Positions 1-7,338 of a DNA stretch of 8,184 bases are shown in pieces. This DNA is from CAZOKZ01 sp964580585 (lineage in GTDB: Bacteria > Sumerlaeota > Sumerlaeia > SLMS01 > JAHLLQ01). The stretch is from positions 1 through 8,184 of the forward strand of contig CAZOKZ010000113.1 in the NCBI GenBank assembly GCA_964580585.1. The letters run 5' to 3'. Positions within the stretch are counted from its first letter, which is position 1. Every line of letters starts with the position of its first letter. Below the pieces are notes generated by a model that ran no database searches, had not been told where the DNA came from, and was given only the letters and a program-made list of their open reading frames with translations. The position numbers and the translations under genes were made by a program.

Positions 1-2548
1 ACACGCAACCCGGGGCAGGACCATTGCTGATCCGAATACCAACCTTGGCCCGGAAGCCACTTCCTTCGATCACGGCGAACTGGTCGTTTTGAACATCGAG
101 CGCTGCTGCATCGCGTGGATTCATTTCCAGAAACGGCTTGGGAAGCAGAATCTGCGCGATCGATGCCCGGTCATTCAAATAACCGCGACCCGAAACGTGG
201 GCTCCCCATGTCAGAACTAACTCGCCGTTACCACTGCTGAATTCAGTGCGACCCGAAACGGCTTCTGCCGAAACCGGAGAAACGGTCGCCGCCGCCCGAA
301 TATGCAAACCGTCTTTACGGTAATTGCCAGGGTTATAATCGACCGAGCGGTTACGCGCGCCGCCCGCGTCGTGAATCTTCTGATAATGCGCCGCGTTGCT
401 ACCGCCTTCCAACTCCAGATCTTTCAATGTCACAGCAGAAGCGGACGCCAATTGCTTGCGCGTCTGGGTCCAGATTGCATCAATCGAATCGCCACCGAAA
501 TTCTCGGCACCCAACTCGCGTCCCAAAGCCGTAAGAATCTTCCAAACCGGTTGGCTATCGCCCATTGGCTCGATAGCTTGCTTGAGCAACGCGATGTTAC
601 CCTCGATATCGGTGTACGTACCGGTTCGCTCCAGATTGCTCGCCGTCGCCAATACGACCTGAGCCAATTGCGAGTACTGGGTTTCAAACAAATCTGCCAC
701 GATCAGTGTGTCGAGCTTCTTTAGGGCGGAAACCACACGTTCCTGATTCGGCAAGCTGGCCAGCGAATCCGCCCCCAGCATCAGCAGGCCCTTGATCCGG
801 CCATCTTCGATTGCTGAAATCAAATTCGACGCCGAAACGCCTTGATCTTGCGGTTCGACATTCAGCGCATTGAGCCCGACGGCGTTGCGATCGCGAACGA
901 CGGGCAAATATCCCCAACTCTCGCCCAACGCCACGCGCAGGTTGATTGCCTGGGGAACTTCTTCCGGCGCATAAAGCCCGGCAAAATCTTCCAACGTATG
1001 AACGATTAAACCACGGCCTGCGGATTTCAACAAATCGAGCAGGCTCTTAACTTCGTCTTCCGTCTTGTTAAACAATTCGCTCAACTTCGCCGTATCGCCC
1101 GATGCAAGCGCGTTCAACACGCCCGCCGTAAAACCGGGTTGGTTATGATAACGGTTTTCGGAATGCTTGCTCAGGTAATCGTCGTGGTGATGGCCCAGCA
1201 TCACGATGGTTTTACCCATCCGGCGGCCCAGTTCCTGAATCTGAAGCGCCACGATAGGCGACTGGTGAACCAAATTGCCATTCACCACAACCACCACATC
1301 TGGCGTGGCTTCCAAATCGCCGTCCGCCTGTTCGAGCGCCAGGCTCACCGCATCGGCGGCTTCGGCGCTTGTGTACGAAAAACGCCAGTCAATCGAATCG
1401 GTCTTGAGGACATTGCGTGCAAGTTTTGCAGCTAACAGGCCTTCTTCGTTCGTCAGACGCGCGCTGGCGGCAATCGCTACTGCGTCGTTGCCAAACTTCT
1501 CGCCCACTGCCTTCAGACTTTGCGCTGCAGCGCGAATAGCCTCGTCGTAAGAAGTTTGGACCAAGCGGTCTGCGCGTCGAACCAGGGATTCGTCCTGGCG
1601 GCTTTCGTGCTTCGAGTAATCCGCCGCAAACCGGCCCTGATTACAGATAAATTCTTCGGTGTCTTCGTTGATCGTAAATTGCCCGTGACGCTGGCGCGAA
1701 GGTGGCGTCGTGCGGTAGAGCAACTCATTACGCGTCCAGGAGGTGATCTTGCACCCGGAGGAGCACTGGTCGCAGGTCGATTGCGTTTGTTTCAGTTCCC
1801 ACGAACGGGCCTTGAAGCGGAATTCCTTGTTTGTCAAACAACCCACCGGGCAAAGGTCGATTACGTTGCCCGAGTAAATGTTCGATACTGGACCTTGCCC
1901 AAACGTGCCGATGTAGTTGCCTTCGCCGCGATCGAACACACCCATGACGTGCTCGCCGCCGACCTCGTCGCAAAAACGCACGCAACGCGTACACATGATA
2001 CAGCGATTGCGCTCGATATCGATGAGCGGATCGGCTTGCGGTTTAACAAACTTACGTTTTTTGTCTGCCATACGGGTGTGCGACGTGCCATAATCCATGC
2101 TGTAACGCTGAAGTTGGCATTCGCCCCCACGATCGCAGATCGGGCAATCCAGCGGGTGGTTCACCAGCAGGAACTCCATCATCCATTCCTGGCTGGTTTT
2201 GGCCTGCTCGCTGTTCGTGCGGATCACCATGCCCGGCGTCACCTGCGTCTGGCAGCCAATCACCGGTTTCGGGACTTTCTCGACCTCCACGAGGCACAGG
2301 CGGCAGTTGCCCGCGATGCTGAGCGCCGGGTGCCAGCAATAGTGCGGCACATAGACGTCCTCGCGATGGCAAACTTCCATAATCGTCTCGCCCTTGCGCG
2401 CCTGTACATCATTGCCATTGAGGTTGATCGAAAAGATGTCCTCCTCGGGCGCGTTTTCAAGAGCGCGGCGAATATCCTTGGCCGGATTCGAGTACCCGAT
2501 GGTTGCGCCCGTTCCAGGAGCGGCACCAGTGGTGATGTTTTTCGCCAT
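1..2548 (-). CDS. nuoG: NADH-quinone oxidoreductase subunit G, C-terminus cut by window edge
   Basis: This is the large iron-sulfur subunit of the peripheral arm of complex I, which carries electrons from NuoF towards NuoB. The frame is open from ATG at 2548 to the window edge (849 codons, no stop seen). Cluster ligands are visible in family order: N1b at C71, C82, C85 and C99; the His-Cys3 cluster N5 at H131, C135, C138 and C144 (HPLDCPICDRGGEC); N4 at C183, C186, C189 and C233 (CPVG); and N7 at C259, C262, C266 and C302. A degenerate molybdopterin-oxidoreductase fold follows, and the last ~70 residues resemble its dinucleotide-binding-like end, so little is probably missing. C71 lies about 37 residues later than the matching Cys34 of Thermus Nqo3, so the protein has an N-terminal extension. 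AAAGGA at 2564-2559 lies 10 nt before the ATG, and no later start precedes the clusters. The gap to nuoF is 58 nt. Confidence 0.96.
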   Translation of the reverse strand, partial: MAKNITTGAAPGTGATIGYSNPAKDIRRALENAPEEDIFSINLNGNDVQARKGETIMEVCHREDVYVPHYCWHPALSIAGNCRLCLVEVEKVPKPVIGCQTQVTPGMVIRTNSEQAKTSQEWMMEFLLVNHPLDCPICDRGGECQLQRYSMDYGTSHTRMADKKRKFVKPQADPLIDIERNRCIMCTRCVRFCDEVGGEHVMGVFDRGEGNYIGTFGQGPVSNIYSGNVIDLCPVGCLTNKEFRFKARSWELKQTQSTCDQCSSGCKITSWTRNELLYRTTPPSRQRHGQFTINEDTEEFICNQGRFAADYSKHESRQDESLVRRADRLVQTSYDEAIRAAAQSLKAVGEKFGNDAVAIAASARLTNEEGLLAAKLARNVLKTDSIDWRFSYTSAEAADAVSLALEQADGDLEATPDVVVVVNGNLVHQSPIVALQIQELGRRMGKTIVMLGHHHDDYLSKHSENRYHNQPGFTAGVLNALASGDTAKLSELFNKTEDEVKSLLDLLKSAGRGLIVHTLEDFAGLYAPEEVPQAINLRVALGESWGYLPVVRDRNAVGLNALNVEPQDQGVSASNLISAIEDGRIKGLLMLGADSLASLPNQERVVSALKKLDTLIVADLFETQYSQLAQVVLATASNLERTGTYTDIEGNIALLKQAIEPMGDSQPVWKILTALGRELGAENFGGDSIDAIWTQTRKQLASASAVTLKDLELEGGSNAAHYQKIHDAGGARNRSVDYNPGNYRKDGLHIRAAATVSPVSAEAVSGRTEFSSGNGELVLTWGAHVSGRGYLNDRASIAQILLPKPFLEMNPRDAAALDVQNDQFAVIEGSGFRAKVGIRISNGPAPGCV

Positions 2549-2606
2549 CGTGAGAAAATCCTTTATCTGAAAAAGTCCAAGCTTTTGAGTTTCAGTTGTT
2601 TACAAC

Positions 2607-3971
2607 TTACAGAATCGGCATTTTTTCGAGCGGGAACGTCTCGTTGACGAACTGGCTGTTTGCCATCCAGGAACGACGTTCGTTGTACGGGCAGCAGCCC
2701 TTCTCGATGTGCTCGACGAATTCGTCGCGGAACTGATGGATGGCCGAACCAACCGGCCAGGCTGCCGCATCGCCCAGTGCGCAAATCGACTTGCCGCTGA
2801 TCATGCCGCTACCGGGCTTGCCTTCGCCCGCGAGCGAAAACAGCGTGTCGAGGTCTTCCTTTGTGCCACCGCCCTTCTCGATGCGGCGCACAATCTTGTG
2901 CATCCAAGCCGAACCCTCGCGGCACGGCGTGCATTGACCGCAAGATTCGTGGTGGTAGAAGTGCGAGAGGTTCGAGAGCGCCCAAACCGGACAAACGGTG
3001 TGATCGCAAACCATGACCGCAGACGACCCGAGCATCGACCCCGCTGCTGCCACGCCTTCGTGACTCATTGGGATATCGATCTGGTCGGGCTTCAACCACG
3101 GCACCGACGACCCGCCAGGAATGACGAACTTCAGGTCGTGATCGTTGCGAATACCACCGCAAATATCGTAAATGAGTTCTTTGAGCGTCACCGTCGGCGG
3201 CAGTTCGTACACGCCGGGCTTCTTGATGTGACCCGAAACCGAGTACAACCGCACGCCGGTCGTGCGCTCGTGGACGAATTGCTTAAACCACTCGGCACCG
3301 TTCTTCAAGATGTACGGCACATCGACGATAGTTTCCACATTATTGATAATCGTGGGCTTACCATACAAACCCGAAACAGCCGGGAAGGGCGGTTTCAGCT
3401 TCGGATAACCACGATAACCTTCAAGGCTCGTCACCAATGCCGTTTCTTCACCGCAGATGTAAGCACCGGCACCCCGATGCACGACGAGATCGACGTTTTT
3501 GCCCTCGACGCCAAAGATATTCTTGCCCAGGAACCCCGCCGCGTAAGCCTCGTCCACGGCTTGCTGAAGCACTTTGGCTCCTTTATAATACTCGCCGCGA
3601 ATGTAGATAAACGCCTGCTCGGATTCGAGTGCGATGCAGCTACAAATGATGCCTTCGATCAACGTATGCGGGCGTTGCTCCATCAACGGGCGGTCCTTGC
3701 ACGTGCCCGGTTCCGATTCGTCCGCATTCACGCACAGGTAACGTGGGAAAACGCCCTTGGGCAGGAAACTCCACTTCATGCCCGTCGGGAAACCCGCGCC
3801 GCCACGACCGCGCAAGCCGGATTCCTTGACGACTGCAATGATCTCTTCCGGAGTACGGTTCAGTGTCGCGCGCGCGACTTCGTACCCGCCCTTCTGGCGA
3901 TAGGCATCGAACCATTCGGTCTCGTTCTTTTCGATCTCGGGAAGGAGTACCCGTTCAACGACTTCTGGCAT
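2607..3971 (-). CDS. nuoF: NADH-quinone oxidoreductase subunit F (NADH- and FMN-binding)
   Basis: NuoF is the entry point of complex I: it binds NADH, passes hydride to FMN, and carries [4Fe-4S] cluster N3. The 454-residue length is normal for the family. Visible signatures are the glycine-rich stretch GLRGRGGAGFPTG (residues 52-64), NADESEPGT (82-90), the ICGEETALV region (172-180) followed by SLEGYRGYPKLKPPFPA (182-198), and the N3 ligands C344, C347 and C350 in ESCGQCTPCREG with C397 in SICALGDAAAWP. The start is well fixed: AGGAG at 3983-3979 lies 7 nt before ATG 3971. It sits 46 nt after nuoE and 58 nt before nuoG, forming the NADH dehydrogenase module with them. The protein is cytoplasmic and peripheral. 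I see no missing key residue. Confidence 0.98.
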   Translation of the reverse strand: MPEVVERVLLPEIEKNETEWFDAYRQKGGYEVARATLNRTPEEIIAVVKESGLRGRGGAGFPTGMKWSFLPKGVFPRYLCVNADESEPGTCKDRPLMEQRPHTLIEGIICSCIALESEQAFIYIRGEYYKGAKVLQQAVDEAYAAGFLGKNIFGVEGKNVDLVVHRGAGAYICGEETALVTSLEGYRGYPKLKPPFPAVSGLYGKPTIINNVETIVDVPYILKNGAEWFKQFVHERTTGVRLYSVSGHIKKPGVYELPPTVTLKELIYDICGGIRNDHDLKFVIPGGSSVPWLKPDQIDIPMSHEGVAAAGSMLGSSAVMVCDHTVCPVWALSNLSHFYHHESCGQCTPCREGSAWMHKIVRRIEKGGGTKEDLDTLFSLAGEGKPGSGMISGKSICALGDAAAWPVGSAIHQFRDEFVEHIEKGCCPYNERRSWMANSQFVNETFPLEKMPIL

Positions 3972-4017
3972 GAAGAAACTCCTGATATTCTAACAAAAAC
4001 TGCTCTTATTATTCAAG

Positions 4018-4506
4018 TTACTTGCATTCAGCGAGAATCTGCTCCAAGCTTTCCGGAGTCAGATTACCCTTCAGATCCTCGCCCACCAACATTGCGGGCG
4101 CCATCGAGCAAGCGCCGATGCATTCAACGAATTCCAGCGAGAAGCGGCCATCTTCGGTGACCTTGTTTTTCTCGATACCGTGTTTTTCTTTCAGGTAATC
4201 AGCCACTTCCATCGACCCGCAGATCGCGCAGGCCAGCGTGTCGCATAGAGCAAGGTGCGTGCGGCCTGTGGGTTTTTGCTGAAACATCGTGTAGAAGGAC
4301 ACGACCTCGTAAACTTCTGCGGTCGTGGAGCCAACGATTTCGGCAACTTCCTGCATGGCTTGCTGCGAGACCCAGCCTTCCTGCTTCTGAACCATCCAGA
4401 GCAAGGGCAACATGACCGAGCGTCGGCCCGGGTATTTCTCGATCAGCTTTTCGATTTCTTCGGTTCGATCTTTCAGGATTTCCAGCATTTCGCCCTGTTT
4501 TCCCAT
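4018..4506 (-). CDS. nuoE: NADH-quinone oxidoreductase subunit E ([2Fe-2S] N1a protein)
   Basis: NuoE is the thioredoxin-like 24-kDa-type subunit that holds [2Fe-2S] cluster N1a next to the FMN of NuoF. It has 162 residues, the usual size. The N-terminal half is the helical part (residues 8-80, with the typical EVYEVVSFYTMF stretch at 64-75). The N1a ligands C88, C93, C129 and C133 have exactly the spacing of Thermus Nqo2 (5, 36 and 4 residues apart); C96 is an additional cysteine. The assigned ATG at 4506 has no convincing Shine-Dalgarno sequence. Met7 at 4488 is an alternative start with AGGG close upstream, so the first six residues are uncertain. The gene follows the small membrane-protein gene by 31 nt, and a terminator-like hairpin lies between the two. 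Confidence 0.97.
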   Translation of the reverse strand: MGKQGEMLEILKDRTEEIEKLIEKYPGRRSVMLPLLWMVQKQEGWVSQQAMQEVAEIVGSTTAEVYEVVSFYTMFQQKPTGRTHLALCDTLACAICGSMEVADYLKEKHGIEKNKVTEDGRFSLEFVECIGACSMAPAMLVGEDLKGNLTPESLEQILAECK

Positions 4507-4521
4507 CGATGATCTGAATTC

Positions 4522-4544
4522 AAAAAGTTGAGATCACTCAACTT
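4522..4544 (-). terminator. Terminator- or attenuator-like hairpin before nuoE
   Basis: Read on the minus strand, the arms AAGTTGAG (4544-4537) and CTCAACTT (4532-4525) pair perfectly over 8 bp around a TGAT loop (4536-4533). The 3' arm runs into a T run (TTTTT, 4526-4522). This is the layout of an intrinsic terminator, but the stem has only three G-C pairs, so it would be leaky at best. The stop codon of the upstream small gene lies inside the 5' arm, so a terminating ribosome would cover it. It may lower or couple expression of nuoEFG, protect an mRNA end, or be chance. No termination activity can be shown from sequence alone. Confidence 0.45.
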
Positions 4545-4897
4545 GTGCTTTCTTTCACTTGCTCGTTGAGCATTTCATCGTCGTCATCCGGATCGTAAAC
4601 CAAATGAGACAGAAACGCGAATATTCCAATCCCAATCACGGCAAACGGCGAGACAAGCAGTAAAAAACCGCCGTACTCCTGGCGCAACGCCGCGTCGCCG
4701 TATATCACCCAAAACGCCGTCCCCAATCCGATCAGCATTCCCGCCGCCGTCGCCATGTTCCAGATAAACTTGCGCCGGGCAATTTTCCCCGAGGAGCACA
4801 CAATCCCTTCGATTGCCTGATGCAACACGAGGAACAGGATGGCTGCGGGAATCAGCCACAGCACGTCCAGGGATTTGGCGAGTTCAACGGGGGGCAA
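4538..4897 (-). CDS. Small three-span membrane protein of unknown function, within nuo operon
   Basis: I do not recognise a family. The 119-residue product has three hydrophobic stretches likely to span the membrane: about residues 12-34, 45-67 and 76-101. The basic loop SGKIARRKF (36-44) should face the cytoplasm, which places the N-terminus outside and the acidic tail (DPDDDDE, 102-108, then a polar end) inside. A single cysteine (C34) and no cofactor motif are seen. The start is TTG at 4897: AGGAG at 4912-4908 lies 10 nt upstream, and the next in-frame Met (47) would lose the first span. It begins 19 nt after nuoD stops and ends 31 nt before nuoE, so it is surely co-transcribed. Complex I operons of some proteobacteria, such as Paracoccus and Rhodobacter, also carry interspersed unidentified frames. 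A role in complex I assembly or membrane attachment is only inference from position. Confidence 0.85.
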   Translation of the reverse strand: MPPVELAKSLDVLWLIPAAILFLVLHQAIEGIVCSSGKIARRKFIWNMATAAGMLIGLGTAFWVIYGDAALRQEYGGFLLLVSPFAVIGIGIFAFLSHLVYDPDDDDEMLNEQVKESTS

Positions 4898-4907
4898 TGC
4901 GTTGAGG

Positions 4908-4912
4908 CTCCT
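4908..4912 (-). promoter_or_regulatory. Ribosome binding site for the small membrane-protein gene
   Basis: AGGAG lies directly after the nuoD stop codon and 10 nt before TTG 4897. It decides this start, because no ATG or GTG is available nearby that keeps the first membrane span. A TTG start with a somewhat long spacer suggests modest translation compared with the flanking subunits. Confidence 0.6.
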
Positions 4913-4916
4913 GGAG

Positions 4917-6125
4917 TTAGCGATCCACCTCGCCCATCACGGGGTCGAGGCTGGCGATGATGGCCACGACATCGGCCAGCAACGCGCCGCGCGACATATC
5001 GTCGAGCGCCTGCAAATTCGTAAAGCTTGGGCTGCGAATACCAAGACGATAGGCTTTCGATCCACCGTCCGCTTTCAGATAAAAACCCAATTCACCCTTG
5101 GGTGCTTCGATCGAGTGGTAAACCTCGCCGGGCGGCACCTTGAAACCTTCGGATGCCAGCAGGAAGTGATGGATCAGGTCCTCCATCGACTTCTTGACGT
5201 TTTCCTTGGGCGGGAAAATTACCTTCGGGTTGTCGATGTTCATGGGTTCATTGGCGTGGCGTTCCAGCAAATCGAGTACTTGGTAGCAGATTTTCCACGA
5301 TTCGCGGATTTCTTTCATACGAACCAGGTAGCGAGCAAAACAATCGCCTTCGGTTTCGCAGGCCACTTCCCAATCGACTTCCTCATACGCCAGATAAGGC
5401 GTGTCGCGACGAATGTCCCAATCGATGCCCGAGCCGCGAAGCGACGGACCGGTCAAGCCCCACTGGATGGCTTCTTCGCCCGACATTTTACCAATGCCGA
5501 CCGTGCGCTGGATGAAAATCTCGTTTTCATTCAGCATGCCTTCCATTTCGTCCTGGGTCTTGATGTAATTATCCAGGAATTCGCGCACGCGTTTGCGCCA
5601 TTCGGGATAATCGGGACGGGCAACACCGCCAACGCGCATGTAAGAAACGGTGAAGCGCGCCCCGGCGATGAATTCGAAGATATCGTAAATTTTCTCGCGC
5701 TGGGTGAAGCCCCACATGAAGACCGTCATGGCGCCCAGTTCGAGCGCGCCCGTTCCGATAGCCAGCAGGTGAGCCGAAATACGCGCCAATTCGCATAACA
5801 ACGTGCGCAGGTATTTGCACCGGGGGGTAATTTCGATTCCGAGCGCTTTTTCCACCGTCATGACGTAACCGGTGTTATTGCTCATCGGAGCCAGATAATC
5901 CATCCGGTCCGTGTACGGAATGAATTGGTGGTACGTTTTGAACTCGGCGTGTTTTTCTTTCGCGCGATGCAAGTAGCCGAGAATTGTTTTCGTGCTGGTA
6001 ACCGTTTCGCCGTCCAATTCGAGGATCACGCGCAACACACCGTGGGTCGAAGGGTGCTGCGGGCCCATGTTAATGGTCATCGCCTCAAGATTGGAGTACG
6101 TTTGTTCAACGGTGCGAGTCGCCAT
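4917..6125 (-). CDS. nuoD: NADH-quinone oxidoreductase subunit D (49-kDa-type, quinone site)
   Basis: NuoD is the subunit related to the large subunit of [NiFe] hydrogenases. With NuoB it forms the quinone-reduction chamber of complex I at the base of the peripheral arm. The 402-residue length is usual. The start of the fold, NMGPQHPSTHGVLR (residues 19-32), carries H28, and Y77 in DRMDYLAPM is 49 residues later, the same distance as the quinone-contacting His38/Tyr87 pair of Thermus Nqo4. Other family marks are GGVARPDYP (around 165), GSGIDWDIRRDTPY (around 231-244) and the end DPVMGEVDR. It is separate from NuoC here, not fused as in E. coli. ATG 6125 is preceded by AGGA with an 11-nt spacer. 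The gap from nuoC is 66 nt, the largest in the operon, and shows no clear hairpin. Confidence 0.98.
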   Translation of the reverse strand: MATRTVEQTYSNLEAMTINMGPQHPSTHGVLRVILELDGETVTSTKTILGYLHRAKEKHAEFKTYHQFIPYTDRMDYLAPMSNNTGYVMTVEKALGIEITPRCKYLRTLLCELARISAHLLAIGTGALELGAMTVFMWGFTQREKIYDIFEFIAGARFTVSYMRVGGVARPDYPEWRKRVREFLDNYIKTQDEMEGMLNENEIFIQRTVGIGKMSGEEAIQWGLTGPSLRGSGIDWDIRRDTPYLAYEEVDWEVACETEGDCFARYLVRMKEIRESWKICYQVLDLLERHANEPMNIDNPKVIFPPKENVKKSMEDLIHHFLLASEGFKVPPGEVYHSIEAPKGELGFYLKADGGSKAYRLGIRSPSFTNLQALDDMSRGALLADVVAIIASLDPVMGEVDR

Positions 6126-6191
6126 AGATCATTCAGTCCTGAGTACCGGGTCGAAAGGTTTGGGGGTCTGCCTTATCGCCTTATGATCGAA

Positions 6192-6764
6192 TCAGATGTC
6201 CGATTTCTGTTCGCGAATGCGGGGGATCAAGTCCTTGGGTTCGCCTGCATGCGGATCGGTTGCGCGCTTGAAGTAAAAACTCTTCACACCACCCAGCGGG
6301 AAGTCCTTGCGAAGCGGATGGCCTTCCCAATCGTCCGGCATCAAGATGCGGCGCAGGTCAGGATGACCCTTGAAAATGATTCCGTACATATCGAAGGTTT
6401 CGCGCTCGTGGAAATTCGCTGTCTTCCACACGCCAAACACCGTATCGATGGTCGGATCGTCTTCGGGAACAGCGGCACGCACGCGCAGACGATGCGTCTT
6501 GGGAATCGAGTATAGGTGATATACCACATCGAAACGCACGTCGCGCCCCAATGCGATGTAGTCCACCGCCGTCACGTGGCTCAGGAAATTGAACTGAAAA
6601 TCCGGATCATCGCGTAGCATTGTCATCAGAGGAATGATCACCTTGCGATCGGCGACCAACGTCAACTCGCCGCGATACTCGATCAATTCTTTGATGGCAT
6701 CGCCGAAATGTTCCCGCAACTTATTGGTGAGAAGCTGCTGGAGTTTTTCAAGATCGAGGGCCAT
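6192..6764 (-). CDS. nuoC: NADH-quinone oxidoreductase subunit C (30-kDa-type)
   Basis: NuoC is a cofactor-free peripheral-arm subunit that packs against NuoD and NuoG and holds the connecting module together. It has 190 residues. The family signature runs from about residue 117 to 159: NFHERETFDMYGIIFKGHP, then the RRILMPDDWEGHPLRKDFPLGG stretch. The N-terminal alpha/beta domain (about 1-100) includes HVTAVDY at 63-69. I chose ATG 6764, with AAGGA at 6780-6776 and an 11-nt spacer; an upstream in-frame TTG at 6785 overlaps that ribosome site and is unlikely. The gap from nuoB is 49 nt. The product is cytoplasmic and has no membrane span. Confidence 0.97.
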   Translation of the reverse strand: MALDLEKLQQLLTNKLREHFGDAIKELIEYRGELTLVADRKVIIPLMTMLRDDPDFQFNFLSHVTAVDYIALGRDVRFDVVYHLYSIPKTHRLRVRAAVPEDDPTIDTVFGVWKTANFHERETFDMYGIIFKGHPDLRRILMPDDWEGHPLRKDFPLGGVKSFYFKRATDPHAGEPKDLIPRIREQKSDI

Positions 6765-6813
6765 AAGTGGCAGATTCCTTTTCAAGCAGTCGAAAAATCA
6801 GGGGGTACGCCTC

Positions 6814-7338
6814 TTACTGGAAGAGGTACACCGGCTCCTGGCGGATTTTCTTCTGAAGTTGCATGATGCCGTAAATGAGCGCTTCGGGACGCGGCGGGCA
6901 ACCGGGCACATAAATGTCAACCGGGACGACTTCGTCCACGCCTTGGAGCACGCTGTAGATATTGTACATGCCGCCACAGGACGAGCAGGCACCCATCGCG
7001 ATCACCCATTTAGGTTCGGTCATCTGGTCGTAAATACGACGGACGACAGGGGCCATTTTCTTGGTCACTGTACCAGCCACGATCATCAGGTCTGCCTGAC
7101 GAGGCGAAGGACGGAAAACTTCCGAACCGAAACGCGAAAGATCGTAACGCGAAGCGGCCGTACCCATCATTTCGATGGCGCAGCACGAAAGTCCCATCAT
7201 CACCGGCCAGATGGAGTTGCGACGGCAGTAGCCGATCGCTTCGCTCAACGTTTTGGTCAGCGCATTTTCCGGCGCTTGCAACGTCAGCATATCCGACTGA
7301 GGCGCGTTTTGATCGGGGGATTGGACGATTACGTCCAT
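6814..7338 (-). CDS. nuoB: NADH-quinone oxidoreductase subunit B (cluster N2)
   Basis: NuoB (PSST type) carries [4Fe-4S] cluster N2, the last cluster before quinone. The 174-residue protein has the tandem cysteines C52 and C53 (GLSCCAIE), C118 (GACSSCGG) and C147 (VPGCPPRPE). Their spacing (66, then 29 residues) is identical to the N2 ligands of Thermus Nqo6. Residues 1-20 are a polar lead-in without a signal peptide. ATG 7338 is preferred over the upstream GTG at 7359 because AAAGGAG (7352-7346) sits 7 nt before it. The start overlaps the end of nuoA by 10 nt, which points to translational coupling and balanced synthesis of the two neighbours. Confidence 0.98.
   Translation of the reverse strand: MDVIVQSPDQNAPQSDMLTLQAPENALTKTLSEAIGYCRRNSIWPVMMGLSCCAIEMMGTAASRYDLSRFGSEVFRPSPRQADLMIVAGTVTKKMAPVVRRIYDQMTEPKWVIAMGACSSCGGMYNIYSVLQGVDEVVPVDIYVPGCPPRPEALIYGIMQLQKKIRQEPVYLFQ

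Noticed and set aside
2565..2606. Small hairpins between nuoF and nuoG (AGTTG/CAACT and AAAAG/CTTTT)
   Set aside because: The stems are only 5 bp and AT-rich; similar pairings are expected by chance.
1520..4160. Long plus-strand open frames at 1520-2647 and 2709-4160
   Set aside because: They lie opposite nuoG, nuoF and part of nuoE, with Arg/His/Ala-rich products and no domain; they are antisense shadows of conserved genes.
6165..6184. Short tandem repeat of CCTTAT in the nuoC-nuoD gap
   Set aside because: Two copies of 6 bases are too short to be meaningful.
6765..6785. Longer nuoC from TTG 6785
   Set aside because: The TTG sits just upstream of the ribosome site that serves ATG 6764, and the extra residues are not family-like.
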